60,580 bases of DNA from an uncultured Sphingopyxis sp. (GTDB lineage: Bacteria; Pseudomonadota; Alphaproteobacteria; Sphingomonadales; Sphingomonadaceae), in assembly GCA_936933955.1 (NCBI GenBank), contig CAKZIN010000030.1, positions 1-60,580 of the forward strand. The letters run 5' to 3'. Shown piece after piece: positions 46,068 through 55,184 of this stretch (position 1 is its first letter; each line of letters opens with the position of its first letter). The translations under genes were made by a program, and so were the position numbers. The notes beneath the pieces are model-generated. The model was not told where the DNA came from. It did no database searches and saw only the letters and a list, made by a program, of their open reading frames with translations.

Positions 46068-46636
46068 CAGTCGAGATGCCTAACCAATGTGGTTGCAAGC
46101 CCGATCCACTCCGGTCGCGTTGCAACGACCTGGCGCGCACCGGCGCGCGGGGGCACGATCTGGAGGCGATCACCCTCGGCTGCAATCAACCGTCCGAACG
46201 CCCAGCGCCCGCCGCCGCGCGGGACGAGGACGTCGCGGTTGAGGGCTTGCCCGAACCGTTCAGGGTCGAGACGGCGGAGCCATATGCGGTCGCCGGCGCG
46301 ATAGTCCCCAACCGAAGCCTCCACCTCGATCGCCAGCGTCGCATCGCCGGGGTTCGGGGCACGCAAGCTGCGCTCCCGGGCAGCCTTTACCCCGTCGCTG
46401 GTGAGTGTTGCGGTGAGCGTGAGGGTCCCGCTCTCCGCCGCGCCTCCACCGATCAGCGCGGCCGGATCGACACCCAGCGCGGGGGCGAGGCGCATGAGCC
46501 AGGGCACGCTCAATGTGCGCGTACCATTTTCCAGCCTGCCAATCGTCTGTGCCGTGGTGCGTGGCCGTGCGCTCGCCGCGACCTCGGCGAGCGTCAGCCC
46601 GCGATCGAGCCGCAGACGTTTGAGATTATTCTCCAT
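46067..46636 (-). CDS. XRE-family transcription regulator with S24-like C domain
   Basis: 189 residues. Seen: N-terminal helix-turn-helix (LKRLRLDRGLTLAEVAASA to TIGRLENGTRTLSVPWLMRL, about residues 4-50) followed by a C-terminal part (about 70-180) that includes DYRAGDRIWLRRLDPE, the beta-rich pattern of S24/LexA-like regulatory domains, but no clear Ser-Lys protease pair. Known: such regulators can sense a ligand or damage. It overlaps the start of the glycosyltransferase gene by one base and may control it. Confidence 0.8.
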   Translation of the reverse strand: MENNLKRLRLDRGLTLAEVAASARPRTTAQTIGRLENGTRTLSVPWLMRLAPALGVDPAALIGGGAAESGTLTLTATLTSDGVKAARERSLRAPNPGDATLAIEVEASVGDYRAGDRIWLRRLDPERFGQALNRDVLVPRGGGRWAFGRLIAAEGDRLQIVPPRAGARQVVATRPEWIGLATTLVRHLD

Positions 46637-46732
46637 CGACAGCCCTCCGAGAACCGGAATGGTTCATGCGATGGGATCGCGTAATCGTCAATGGTCGCGC
46701 ATATGCCGCACGAACGCGCGGGCTGGCGACGG

Positions 46733-48526
46733 TCACCCCGCCGTGATCGCCTCAGCCATTTCGGCGAGCTCGAGCCAGCGCAGTTCGGCCGCTTCGCGCT
46801 CGTCGCGAAGCCGGGCGAGGTCGGCGTTGATCCGCTCGAACTCGGCACGATTGCGCGCGTAGAGGTCTGGATCGCCAAGCTTCGCCTCGCCTGCAGCAAT
46901 TTCGTTCGCCAACGCATCGACCCGCGCCGGGAGGAGGTCGTAGTCGCGCTGGTCCTTGTAGCTGAGCTTTGCCCGCCGCTGCACCGGTGCGGGCTCTGCT
47001 GCGGCGGACTTCGCGGTGCTCGAAGCGCGCGCTACCGGGCGGGGCGCCCGGCGCCTGGCCTCCCAGTCGGCGTAACCGCCCGCGACGATGTCGACGTGGC
47101 CCGATCCGTCGAGCCCGAGCGTCACGGTCACCGTGCGGTCGAGAAAGTCACGGTCGTGGCTGACGAGCAGCACCGTCCCCTCATAGTCCGCGATGACCTC
47201 CTGCAGCAGGTCGAGCGTTTCGAGGTCGAGGTCGTTGGTCGGCTCGTCCAGCACGAGCAGGTTGGATTCGCGCGCAAACTCGCGCGCTAGAAGCAGCCGT
47301 GACTGCTCACCCCCCGACAGCGTCCCGACCCGCGCGTCGATGAGGGCGGGGTCGAACAGGAACTCCTTGAGGTAGCCGCGCAGATGTTTCTTGACGCCAC
47401 GCACCTCGATCCAGTCACCCCCGTCGGCAAGCACGTCGCGAACGCGCTTTTCGGGCGAGAGGAGGCTGCGCTGCTGGTCGATGACGATGCCGTCGAGCGT
47501 CTTGGCGCGGCCGATGCTACCCTCGTCCGGAGCAACCTCTCCGGTTAGAAGTTTGAGCAGCGTCGTCTTGCCTGCGCCATTGGCGCCCACCAGACCTATG
47601 CGATCGCCGCGTTGCACCCGGAAACTGAAGTCGCGGATGATGGTGCGGTCGCCGTATCGCTTGGTCACACGCTCGGCGGTGATAACCGACTTGGTTTTGA
47701 CATCGTCCTTGGCGAGCGCCAGCCGCGCGGTTCCGGCGGGGGCGAGCATCGCCGCGCGTTGTTCGCGCATCCGGTGCAGCGCCTCCAGCCGACCCTGGTT
47801 GCGTTTGCGCCGCGCGGTGACGCCGCGCGCCAGCCAGTGCGCCTCGATCTTGAGCTTGGCGTCGAGCTTGTCCGCGGCGCGCGCTTCCTCGGCGTAGGCG
47901 TCCTCCATCCACGCCTCGAAGCCACCGAAGCCGACTGCCTTTCGCCGCATGCGCGCGCGGTCGAGCCACAGCGTTTCGCGGGTCAGACGCGTGAGGAAGG
48001 TGCGGTCGTGGCTGATGACGATGAAGGCGCCGTTGAAGCGGCCCAGCCAGCCCTCGAGCCAGTCGATCGCGGCGAGATCGAGGTGGTTGGTCGGCTCGTC
48101 CAGCAGCAGAATGTCGGGCTCGCTCGCCAGCGCCTTGGCAAGCGCGGCGCGGCGGCGCTCACCCCCGCTTGCAGTGGATGCGTCACGCGTAAGGTCGATC
48201 CCGATCTGATCGGCAATCGCTGCCACCTCATGTGCCGCGGGAGCGCCCTCACCGCCGGTGGCGAAGTCGCCTAGCGTCTTGTATCCCGCGAAGCTCGGCT
48301 CCTGCTCGAGCATCACGACGCGGGTGCCCGGGACGATAGTGCGCTTGCCCTCGTCCGCTTCGATTTGCCCCGCGATGAGGCGCAGCAGCGTCGATTTGCC
48401 CGCGCCGTTGCGGCCGATCAGCGCCAGCCGCTCACGCGCGCCGATGTGCAGGTCGAGGTCGCGGAAGAGCCAGCCGGCGCCTTGCACCAGGCCGAGCCCT
48501 TCCCAGGAAAGAAGCGGGGCTGCCAT
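46733..48526 (-). CDS. uup: ABC-F family ATP-binding protein (Uup-like)
   Basis: 597 residues from ATG 48526 (the frame is open to 48565). Known: soluble twin-ATPase translation or DNA-associated factors. Seen: first ABC domain with GRNGAGKSTLLRLIAG and SGGERRRAALAKAL, then LLDEPTNHLDL; a linker rich in charged residues (about 240-285); second ABC domain with GANGAGKTTLLKLL, LSGGEQSRLLLA and LDEPTNDLDLETLD; and a basic coiled-coil C terminus after about 520. The C-terminal coiled coil and overall length favour Uup over EttA, YbiT or YheS. Confidence 0.85.
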   Translation of the reverse strand: MAAPLLSWEGLGLVQGAGWLFRDLDLHIGARERLALIGRNGAGKSTLLRLIAGQIEADEGKRTIVPGTRVVMLEQEPSFAGYKTLGDFATGGEGAPAAHEVAAIADQIGIDLTRDASTASGGERRRAALAKALASEPDILLLDEPTNHLDLAAIDWLEGWLGRFNGAFIVISHDRTFLTRLTRETLWLDRARMRRKAVGFGGFEAWMEDAYAEEARAADKLDAKLKIEAHWLARGVTARRKRNQGRLEALHRMREQRAAMLAPAGTARLALAKDDVKTKSVITAERVTKRYGDRTIIRDFSFRVQRGDRIGLVGANGAGKTTLLKLLTGEVAPDEGSIGRAKTLDGIVIDQQRSLLSPEKRVRDVLADGGDWIEVRGVKKHLRGYLKEFLFDPALIDARVGTLSGGEQSRLLLAREFARESNLLVLDEPTNDLDLETLDLLQEVIADYEGTVLLVSHDRDFLDRTVTVTLGLDGSGHVDIVAGGYADWEARRRAPRPVARASSTAKSAAAEPAPVQRRAKLSYKDQRDYDLLPARVDALANEIAAGEAKLGDPDLYARNRAEFERINADLARLRDEREAAELRWLELAEMAEAITAG

Positions 48527-48651
48527 GATCTGCACGCGCTTAGAGCGCTTGGCCGCGAACGCCAAGCGGCACCGAACAGCGGGCTGCTGCGTTCAGTGTC
48601 GCGTCAGCCGGCGCTCCGCATGCGGACGTCGCAGCAAAGGAGTTTCGGAAC

Positions 48652-49392
48652 ATGAGGGTGATCGCCAGACTGGCGTTGTTGGGTTCCATCGCCGCGCTAA
48701 GCGCGCCGTCATACGCGCAGGTGCAGGGGGGAGAGGCTCGGGTGAGCGACACACGGGATGCGATGCTGAGCTTTACCATCACCGAAACGCTGCGCCGCGC
48801 GCCCGACCGCGCGACCATTGGCGCCGGCGTTACGACGCAGGCGACGACCGCGGTGGAGGCGATGCGCCTCAATGCCGATCGCATGGCCGGGGTGATCCGC
48901 ACGCTCCGCGCGCGCGGCGTGCCGGAGCGGAACATTCAGACGAGCGGCATCCAGCTCAACCCGCAATATGACCACACCCCGACCCAACGTGGCGAGCCGG
49001 CTCGGTTCACCGGCTATCAGGTAACCAATCAGGTGACGGTTATCAGCGAGGACATCGCCAACCTTGGCCGCCTGCTCGATGCGTTGGTCGAGGCTGGCGG
49101 CAACAACCTCAACGGGCCGAACTTCTATGTCGACAAGCCGGAGGAGGGGCTGGAGTCCCTGCGTGCCAGCGCGATGCGCAAAGCCGAAGCGCGCGCGGCG
49201 GAGTATGTGCGGCTGGTCGGCGCGAGGGGTGCGCGTCTGGTGAGCGTGACCGAGGGGGGCGGGGGGTTCTCGCCCCAGCCGATCGCTTACGCACGCGCTA
49301 TGAACGTCTCCGCGGCCGCGGACACGGAGGTGAGCCCGGGTGAGGTCGGCACCGGCCTGACGCTCTCGTTCCAATACCGCCTCGAACGCTGA
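48652..49392 (+). CDS. SIMPL domain protein, exported
   Basis: 246 residues. Seen: signal peptide ending near ALSAPSYAQ (cleavage about residue 23). The rest is the SIMPL/DUF541 fold: AMLSFTITETLRRAPDRATI, MNADRMAGVIRTLRARGVPERNIQT, LNPQYD and a C-terminal MNVSAAADTEVSPGEVGTGLTLSFQYRLE. Known: oligomeric exported proteins of unknown biochemical role. Divergent from uup; the intergenic region (48527-48651) has no recognised element. Confidence 0.85.
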   Translation: MRVIARLALLGSIAALSAPSYAQVQGGEARVSDTRDAMLSFTITETLRRAPDRATIGAGVTTQATTAVEAMRLNADRMAGVIRTLRARGVPERNIQTSGIQLNPQYDHTPTQRGEPARFTGYQVTNQVTVISEDIANLGRLLDALVEAGGNNLNGPNFYVDKPEEGLESLRASAMRKAEARAAEYVRLVGARGARLVSVTEGGGGFSPQPIAYARAMNVSAAADTEVSPGEVGTGLTLSFQYRLER

Positions 49393-49487
49393 GCGATTTG
49401 ATAGCGGCGCACTCCTCGCTTGCGGATCGAGGGGGGCGCCGCTATCGCGCCCCGGCCCCGCCACTGGACGGCCGGGCATTCGCGCGT

Positions 49488-49565
49488 GGCGACCGTAGCT
49501 CAGCTGGTTAGAGCACCGGTTTGTGGTACCGGGGGTCGCGGGTTCGAGCCCCGTCGGTCGCCCCA
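49488..49565 (+). tRNA. tRNA-His (GTG)
   Basis: 78 bases including encoded CCA. Position -1 is G (49488) facing C73 (49562), the mark of tRNA-His. Acceptor GCGACCG/CGGTCGC, anticodon stem CCGGT/ACCGG with loop TTGTGGT, anticodon GTG at 49523-49525, T arm GCGGGTTCGAGCCCCGT. Confidence 0.95.
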
Positions 49566-49666
49566 CGCGCGCCCCCTCACAAGTTGCATACGAAACCATG
49601 TGGACGGCCCGTGCCGCGGGGAGTAGGCGCGCGTCGCTTTTCGTGACTGGTTGGAGACTGACGCCC

Positions 49667-50716
49667 GTGACTGCCCCCTGGATGCTGCCCGACTTCGACA
49701 ATCACGAAGGCGTGCACATCGTCTCCGATGGCCCGAGCGGATTGACGGCGGTCATTGCGATTCACTCGACGCACCGCGGCCCCGCGGCGGGCGGCGCGCG
49801 CTACTGGCACTACGCCGACCCCGAAGCGGCGATCACCGACGCGCTGCGGCTGTCGCGCGGAATGAGCTACAAGAACGCGATGGCGGACTTGCCGCTTGGC
49901 GGTGGCAAGGCGGTGCTGCTCGCCCCCGCGCGGGGCGCCGAGAAAAGCGCGGAATATCTCGCCGCGTTCGGTCGCGGGGTGGAGTCGCTCGGCGGCCGGT
50001 ATGTGACGGCGGAAGATGTCGGCATGTCGGTCGACAACATGATCGCTATCGGCCGCGCCACGCGCCACGTGTCAGGCCTGCCAGTGGCGGAGGGGAGCGC
50101 GGGCGGCGATCCCGGTCCGTTTACTGCGCACGGCGTATATCTGGGCGTTCTCGCGGCGATCAAGCGCGGCCTTGGCAAGGACGGAGCAAGCGGCGTTCAT
50201 GTCGCGGTTCAGGGCGTCGGCAGCGTCGGCGGCGGCGTCGCGCGCAAGCTCGCCGCGGATGGCGCCAAGCTGACCCTGGCGGACGTCGACCAGGCGCGTG
50301 CGGCAAAACTGGCGGGGGAACTCGGCGCGGAAGTCGCGGACCCGCAGGCGATCCTTGCCATGCCGTGCGACGTGTTGAGCCCCAATGCGCTGGGAGCGAT
50401 CCTCGACGAACAAAGCATCGCCGCGTTGCAGACGAGCGTCGTCGCGGGCGGAGCGAACAATCAGCTTGCCACCCCGGCGGACGGCCAGCGTCTGCTCGAC
50501 CGCGGCGTCCTCTACGCGCCAGACTATGTCATCAACGCGGGCGGGATCATCAACGTCGGGCTCGAGTATCTCGGCCAGGGTGGGCGCGACGAGGTCATGG
50601 CGCGGATCGCGAAGATTCCGGTCCGGCTCGAGCAGATTTGGGCGGAAAGCGAAACGCAGCGCCGTCCCGCGAGCGACGTCGCCGACACGATGGCGCAGGC
50701 GCTGATCGGGCGGTGA
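49667..50716 (+). CDS. Leucine/phenylalanine/valine-type amino acid dehydrogenase
   Basis: 349 residues from GTG 49667, with GGAG 10 bases upstream; an earlier GTG at 49643 and a longer frame from 49523 are open. Known: NAD-linked oxidative deamination of branched or aromatic amino acids. Seen: HRGPAAGGARYWHYADPEAA, catalytic lysines K69 in MSYKNAMADLPLGGGKAVL (with K81), the substrate loop VGMSVDNMIAIGRATRHVSG, and a Rossmann domain (VQGVGSVGGGVARKLAADGA). Downstream AGGANNQL is typical of the NAD domain. With mmsA/mmsB it could supply valine breakdown, but substrate preference is not readable. Confidence 0.9.
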   Translation: MTAPWMLPDFDNHEGVHIVSDGPSGLTAVIAIHSTHRGPAAGGARYWHYADPEAAITDALRLSRGMSYKNAMADLPLGGGKAVLLAPARGAEKSAEYLAAFGRGVESLGGRYVTAEDVGMSVDNMIAIGRATRHVSGLPVAEGSAGGDPGPFTAHGVYLGVLAAIKRGLGKDGASGVHVAVQGVGSVGGGVARKLAADGAKLTLADVDQARAAKLAGELGAEVADPQAILAMPCDVLSPNALGAILDEQSIAALQTSVVAGGANNQLATPADGQRLLDRGVLYAPDYVINAGGIINVGLEYLGQGGRDEVMARIAKIPVRLEQIWAESETQRRPASDVADTMAQALIGR

Positions 50717-50763
50717 GGCTGGGCTCCTGCTCGGAAGACAGTTGAAGTAGCGCGAAGACCGTC

Positions 50764-50848
50764 CGTCGCCCCGGACTTGATCCAGGGTCGGGCTCTTTCC
50801 AGCGGCGGTCGAGAGGAAGCCCAGCCCCGGATCAAGTCCGGGGCGACG
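50764..50848. repeat. Perfect 20-base inverted repeat
   Basis: CGTCGCCCCGGACTTGATCC (50764-50783) is exactly repeated in inverted form at 50829-50848, separated by 45 bases. The core CCCCGGACTTGATCC resembles dispersed palindromic repeats of alphaproteobacteria. It lies between the amino acid dehydrogenase and ccmC, in a 249-base gap with no gene seen. Confidence 0.85.
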
Positions 50849-50965
50849 TGGTCTGAGGGCCCGCGAATTTTGGCGGCGCGGTTTGTTCGCTCGACAACAG
50901 CATCTGCGAACGCTCGAGTAGCGCAGCCCTTCACAACCCCCGCGGTCCAGAGTAACGGCGCGCGC

Positions 50966-51682
50966 GTGCACAAATTCGCGAATCCGGCGCGGTTCCTGCG
51001 CATCGCGCGGCCGCTGACGCCGTGGCTGCTGTGGCTCGGGCTCGCGCTGCTGGTGGCGGGGGCCTACGCCGGGCTCGCCGTCGTTCCGCCCGAGGCCAAG
51101 CAGGGCAATACCGCGCGTATCCTCTACGTCCACGTGCCTGCCGCGTGGCTGGGAATGGGCGGCTGGGCTGGTCTGGCGATCGCTGGGCTGGTGCAGCTGG
51201 TCTGGCGCCATCCGCTCGCCGGGATCGCCGCTCGGGCAATGGCCATCCCGGGCGCGCTGTTTACCGCGCTGTGCCTCGCCACCGGCTCGATCTGGGGCAA
51301 GCCATCGTGGGGCACATGGTGGGCGTGGGATGGGCGCATGACGTCGATGCTGGTGCTGCTGTTCCTTTACGTGGGATACATCGCCTTCACGAGCCTCGAC
51401 GGCAGCAAGGGCTCGGTCAGCCGGGCGGCGGCGATCTATGCGCTGCTGGGCGCGATCAACCTTCCGATCATCAACCGGTCGGTGGTGATCTGGCGCACGC
51501 TGCACCAACCGGCGAGCATCAGCGTCGGAAAGAGCGCAATTGCGCCGGAGCTGCTCTGGCCGCTCGGGCTGACGGTCGTCGGCTTCAGCCTGTTGTTCGG
51601 CGCGCTGGTGCTGATGGGCATGCGCGCAGTGATCGCCGACATGCGGGTCGATGCGCGACTGCGGCGGCTGGCGGAGGGATGA
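50966..51682 (+). CDS. ccmC: Heme exporter/handling protein CcmC
   Basis: 238 residues from GTG 50966 (the frame is open to 50777; VHKFANPARFLR is the usual start). Known: delivers heme to CcmE in cytochrome c maturation. Seen: about six membrane helices, LYVHVPAAWLGMGGWAG with the first heme His, the WWAWDGRMTSMLVLLFLY tryptophan motif, and RSVVIWRTLHQPASI with the second His. First gene of the ccm run. ccmA and ccmB are absent upstream. Overlaps ccmD by 4 bases. Confidence 0.93.
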   Translation: MHKFANPARFLRIARPLTPWLLWLGLALLVAGAYAGLAVVPPEAKQGNTARILYVHVPAAWLGMGGWAGLAIAGLVQLVWRHPLAGIAARAMAIPGALFTALCLATGSIWGKPSWGTWWAWDGRMTSMLVLLFLYVGYIAFTSLDGSKGSVSRAAAIYALLGAINLPIINRSVVIWRTLHQPASISVGKSAIAPELLWPLGLTVVGFSLLFGALVLMGMRAVIADMRVDARLRRLAEG

Positions 51683-51822
51683 GCGCGATGCCGCCCAATT
51701 GGGACTTCGTCGCTGCCGCCTACGCGCTGACCGCGCTGACGACGTTCGGCACGCTTTTTTGGAGCTGGCGGCGCATGCGTCGGGCGGAGGCGCGGGCGCA
51801 GGCGCTGCGGGAGCGCGACTGA
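51679..51822 (+). CDS. ccmD: CcmD, small cytochrome c maturation protein
   Basis: 47 residues. Known: one-helix protein that releases holo-CcmE from CcmAB/C. Seen: a single membrane helix (WDFVAAAYALTALTTFGTLF) followed by the basic tail SWRRMRRAEARAQALRER typical of CcmD. It overlaps ccmC at its start (ATGA), and its stop touches the ccmE start (TGATG). Position and shape, not similarity to a long family motif, support the call. Confidence 0.85.
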   Translation: MSAMPPNWDFVAAAYALTALTTFGTLFWSWRRMRRAEARAQALRERD

Positions 51823-52295
51823 TGGCGATGGCACCCAAGCGCCAGCGGCTGGTGCTCGCCATCGCCGCGCTGATCGCCGTGGCGATCGCCGGGCTGATCG
51901 CGACCTATGCGCTCCAATCGCAGGCGGCATTCTATCTAACGCCGAGCGAGGCGAGGGAGCAGTCGGTCGCCCCGGGGCGCGACGTGAGGCTGGGCGGGAT
52001 GGTCGAGCGTGGCAGTCTCATCCGTAGCGGCGACGGGCTCGACCTACGCTTCCGGCTGACCGACGGCACGACCGCGCTCTCCGTGCGCTATCGCGGGATC
52101 ACCCCGGATTTGTTCGCCGAAGGGTCGGGCGCGGTCGCCGACGGCCATTTCGCGAGCGATGGCGTGTTCGTCGCCACCCACATCCTCGCCAAGCATGACG
52201 AGAATTACGTCCCGCCGCAGATGACCAAGGCTCTGGAGCAGCGCGCGGCGGCGGGCGACGGCGCGACTGCCCGCGGAGCCGCGGCGCGCCCGTGA
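51822..52295 (+). CDS. ccmE: Heme chaperone CcmE
   Basis: 157 residues. Known: periplasmic heme carrier that binds heme covalently through a histidine. Seen: N-terminal membrane anchor (LVLAIAALIAVAIAGLIATYA), QAAFYLTPSEA, GMVERGSLIR, a beta barrel core and the heme-binding H125-x3-Y129 in LAKHDENYVPP. Full length with an Ala-rich tail. Overlaps ccmF by 4 bases. Confidence 0.97.
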   Translation: MAMAPKRQRLVLAIAALIAVAIAGLIATYALQSQAAFYLTPSEAREQSVAPGRDVRLGGMVERGSLIRSGDGLDLRFRLTDGTTALSVRYRGITPDLFAEGSGAVADGHFASDGVFVATHILAKHDENYVPPQMTKALEQRAAAGDGATARGAAARP

Positions 52296-54238
52296 TCGCC
52301 GAGCTCGGCCATGCCCTTCTATGGATGGCGAGCGTGCTGGCGCTGCTGCAGATCGTCAGCGGCGTGCGGGAACTGCGCGGCGGTGCAACGGTGTTGCGCG
52401 CCCGCCCGCTCGCGGTGGCACAAGGCGCGCTGACGTTGGCGGCGTTCGCGCTGCTTATCTGGCTGTTCGGCATCACCGACCTGTCGGTGGACCTCGTCGC
52501 GCGCAACAGCGCGCTCGACAAGCCGCTCATCTACAAGCTGACCGGTGCGTGGGGGAACCACGAAGGCTCGATGTTGCTGTGGCTCGCCATCCTGTCGCTG
52601 TCGGGCATGAGCGTGGCGCTGTTCGAGCGGCGGCTAGACCGCCCGACGCTGACCGCGACGCTGACCGCGCAGGCGGCGCTGAGCCTGGGTTTCTACGCTT
52701 TCCTGTTGCTGGTCTCCAATCCGTTCGCGCGGCTGTTCCCGTCGCCTGCGCAAGGAGCGGGGCTCAACCCGCTGTTGCAGGACCCCGGCCTCGCCTTTCA
52801 TCCGCCGACGCTTTACCTCGGCTACGTCGGCCTCTCGGTCGCGTTCAGCTTTGCGGTCGGCGCGCTGGTGACGGGGGTGATCGGCCCGGCGTTTGCGCGC
52901 GCGATGCGGCCGTGGGTGCTGGGGAGCTGGATCTTCCTCACGCTCGGCATCGTCGCGGGGAGCTATTGGGCTTACTACACGCTCGGCTGGGGCGGCTGGT
53001 GGTTCTGGGACCCGGTCGAAAATGCCTCGCTGATGCCGTGGCTGGCGGCGACTGCGCTGCTGCATTCGGTGAGCGTCACCGCCACCCGCGATGCACTGCG
53101 GGCTTGGACGCTCATGCTAGCGGTCATCGCCTTTTCGATGTCGATGATCGGCACCTTCATCGTGCGCTCGGGGCTGCTGACGAGCGTGCACAGCTTTGCC
53201 GTCGATCCGGAGCGCGGCACGTTCATCCTCGCCCTCCTCATCCTCTACATCGGCGCGGCGCTGGCGCTGTTCGGATGGCGGGCGGGCGCGGTGCGGGAGG
53301 GCAAACTCTTTGCCCTGTGGAGCCGTGAGGGCGGGATCGTCGTCAACAATCTGCTGCTGACCGCGATCCTGTTCATCGTGCTGGTGGGCACGCTCTACCC
53401 CATCGTCGCAGAGGCGCTGGGCTCGCGCATCTCGGTCGGACCGCCTTACTTCAACGTCGCCGCCGGGGTGCCCGCACTAATCATGGTGGCTGTGCTGATG
53501 GTCGGGCCGCTGCTGCGCTGGCGTAAGGACCGGCCGGAACGCGCGCGGCGCTGGCTGCCGTTGATGCTGGGCGCCACCCTCGTCGCAGGGGGCGCAGCGT
53601 GGGCGCTGATCCCGAACATCCGTCTGCTCCCGCTCGCCGGGCTGTCGCTGGCCGCGCCGCTGGCGCTGCTGTCGCTGGCGCCCCTCGCCGGGCGCAAGCT
53701 TTCGCGCGCGCCGCTGACGCTGTGGGGGATGGTCATCGCGCACCTGGGCGTCGCGGTGGCGCTGGCGGGGATGGCGAGCGAGAGCGCGCTCACCAGCGAA
53801 CGTCTCGCCAGCCTGCGCGTCGGCGAAACCAGCAGCGTCGCGGGCTGGCAAGTGAAGCTCGACGACGTGCGCCCTCGCGCGGGGGAGAACTTCACCGCGC
53901 TCGAGGCGGTGGTGCGGTTGCGCCGCGGGAGCGATGAGGTGGTGCTGCGCCCGCAGTCGCGGAACTTCGTGCGGCCGGAGATGCAGACCTCGGTCGCGGC
54001 GCTGGCGACGCGTGTCGATGGGCAGCTATACGCGGTGCTGGGCGGGGGGCTGGAGGATGGCCGCTGGCCGTTGCGGCTTTGGTGGAAACCGTTTGTCTGG
54101 GCGATCTGGTTCGGCGGCGGCATGATCGCGCTCGGGGGCGCGCTGGCGCTGATCGGCCGGCTCCAGCCACTGCGTGCCTGGCGCGCGCGGCGACGGCAGA
54201 AGCCGCGCGTCGGTCCCTATGCGAGGCGTTACGCATGA
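52292..54238 (+). CDS. ccmF: Heme lyase CcmF
   Basis: 648 residues from a GTG start. Known: attaches heme from CcmE to apocytochrome c. Seen: about fourteen membrane helices, the tryptophan-rich WGGWWFWDPVENASLMPW motif, ITDLSVDLVARNSALDKPLIY, and HPPTLYLGYVGLSVAFSFAVG with a heme-ligating His. C-terminal periplasmic domain with LRPQSRNFVRPEMQTSVAAL. Overlaps ccmG by 4 bases. Confidence 0.97.
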   Translation: MIAELGHALLWMASVLALLQIVSGVRELRGGATVLRARPLAVAQGALTLAAFALLIWLFGITDLSVDLVARNSALDKPLIYKLTGAWGNHEGSMLLWLAILSLSGMSVALFERRLDRPTLTATLTAQAALSLGFYAFLLLVSNPFARLFPSPAQGAGLNPLLQDPGLAFHPPTLYLGYVGLSVAFSFAVGALVTGVIGPAFARAMRPWVLGSWIFLTLGIVAGSYWAYYTLGWGGWWFWDPVENASLMPWLAATALLHSVSVTATRDALRAWTLMLAVIAFSMSMIGTFIVRSGLLTSVHSFAVDPERGTFILALLILYIGAALALFGWRAGAVREGKLFALWSREGGIVVNNLLLTAILFIVLVGTLYPIVAEALGSRISVGPPYFNVAAGVPALIMVAVLMVGPLLRWRKDRPERARRWLPLMLGATLVAGGAAWALIPNIRLLPLAGLSLAAPLALLSLAPLAGRKLSRAPLTLWGMVIAHLGVAVALAGMASESALTSERLASLRVGETSSVAGWQVKLDDVRPRAGENFTALEAVVRLRRGSDEVVLRPQSRNFVRPEMQTSVAALATRVDGQLYAVLGGGLEDGRWPLRLWWKPFVWAIWFGGGMIALGGALALIGRLQPLRAWRARRRQKPRVGPYARRYA

Positions 54239-54765
54239 GCCGACGGCTGATCTGGCTGCCGCTGGCGCTGCTCGCCGCGCTTGCCGTGGTGTTCGCGTGG
54301 CGGCTCAGCCATCCCGGCGAAGTGAGCGTGCGGTCGCAGCAGGTGGGGCAGACGATCGCGCCGCTCGATCTGCCGCCGGCGCGGCCGGACCGACCCGGCG
54401 TGACCGCCGCGCTGCTCAGCGACGGTCGGCCCAAGCTGGTCAACCTGTTCGCGAGCTGGTGTGTCCCCTGCCGGGCGGAAGCGCCCGAGCTCGACGCGCT
54501 GCAGCGCGCAGGCGTGCCGATCGTCGGCATCGCCATCCGCGACAGCGCGCCCGCGCTGGAACGCTTCCTGCGGGAGACGGGCAATCCGTACGCCGCGATC
54601 GGCGACGATCCGCGTAGCCGCGCGATGCTCAGCCTGGGGGCGGCGGGAGTGCCCGAAACCTTCGTCATCGACGGAAGCGGGCGGATCGTCGAGCAGTTCC
54701 AGGGACCGCTCACCCCCGCCGACCGGCCGCGACTGATGGCGGCGCTGCAAAGGGCAGGGCGATGA
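54235..54765 (+). CDS. ccmG: Thiol:disulfide oxidoreductase CcmG/DsbE
   Basis: 176 residues from ATG 54235. Known: membrane-anchored reductant of apocytochrome or CcmH cysteines. Seen: anchor helix (IWLPLALLAALAVVFAW), thioredoxin fold with active site C76-V-P-C79 in NLFASWCVPCRAEAPEL, the cis-Pro region AAGVPETFVIDGSG, and a normal length. Overlaps ccmH by 4 bases. Confidence 0.96.
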   Translation: MSRRLIWLPLALLAALAVVFAWRLSHPGEVSVRSQQVGQTIAPLDLPPARPDRPGVTAALLSDGRPKLVNLFASWCVPCRAEAPELDALQRAGVPIVGIAIRDSAPALERFLRETGNPYAAIGDDPRSRAMLSLGAAGVPETFVIDGSGRIVEQFQGPLTPADRPRLMAALQRAGR

Positions 54766-55184
54766 AGCGCGCGCTGTTCGCTGCCGCGCTGCTGCTGACG
54801 CCGCTTCCAACGCTGGCGCAGCAGGCGGTGCCGCCCGCGCCCTACGCCTATACGCAGATCGCCGACCCCGCGAAGGAGCGGGCGGCGCATGATCTGATGG
54901 CGACGCTGCGCTGCCTCGTCTGCCAGGGTCAGTCGCTGATCGATAGCGACGCCGCGCTCGCGGGCGACATGCGGCACGAGGTGCGCAGTCGCATCGCTGC
55001 GGGGGAGAGCCCCGATGCAGTGCGCGCGTGGCTGATCCAGCGCTACGGGCTGTGGGTCACCTACGACCCGCCGCTGACCCCTGCGACCGCGCTGCTCTAC
55101 GCCGCGCCACTGCTCGCGCTGGGGGGCGGGCTGCTGATTGCGTTGCGGCGGTTCCGCCGGCGCCGGGGTGAGCGCGCCGGATGA
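54762..55184 (+). CDS. ccmH: Cytochrome c maturation protein CcmH (CcmL-type)
   Basis: 140 residues. Known: presents the CXXC-containing apocytochrome to the heme lyase. Seen: signal peptide (MKRALFAAALLLTPLPTLAQ), C51-x2-C54 in LRCLVCQGQSLIDSD, the ESPDAVRAWLIQRYGLWVTYDPP segment and a C-terminal membrane helix (LYAAPLLALGGGLLIAL). It overlaps ccmI by 4 bases (ATGA). Confidence 0.95.
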   Translation: MKRALFAAALLLTPLPTLAQQAVPPAPYAYTQIADPAKERAAHDLMATLRCLVCQGQSLIDSDAALAGDMRHEVRSRIAAGESPDAVRAWLIQRYGLWVTYDPPLTPATALLYAAPLLALGGGLLIALRRFRRRRGERAG

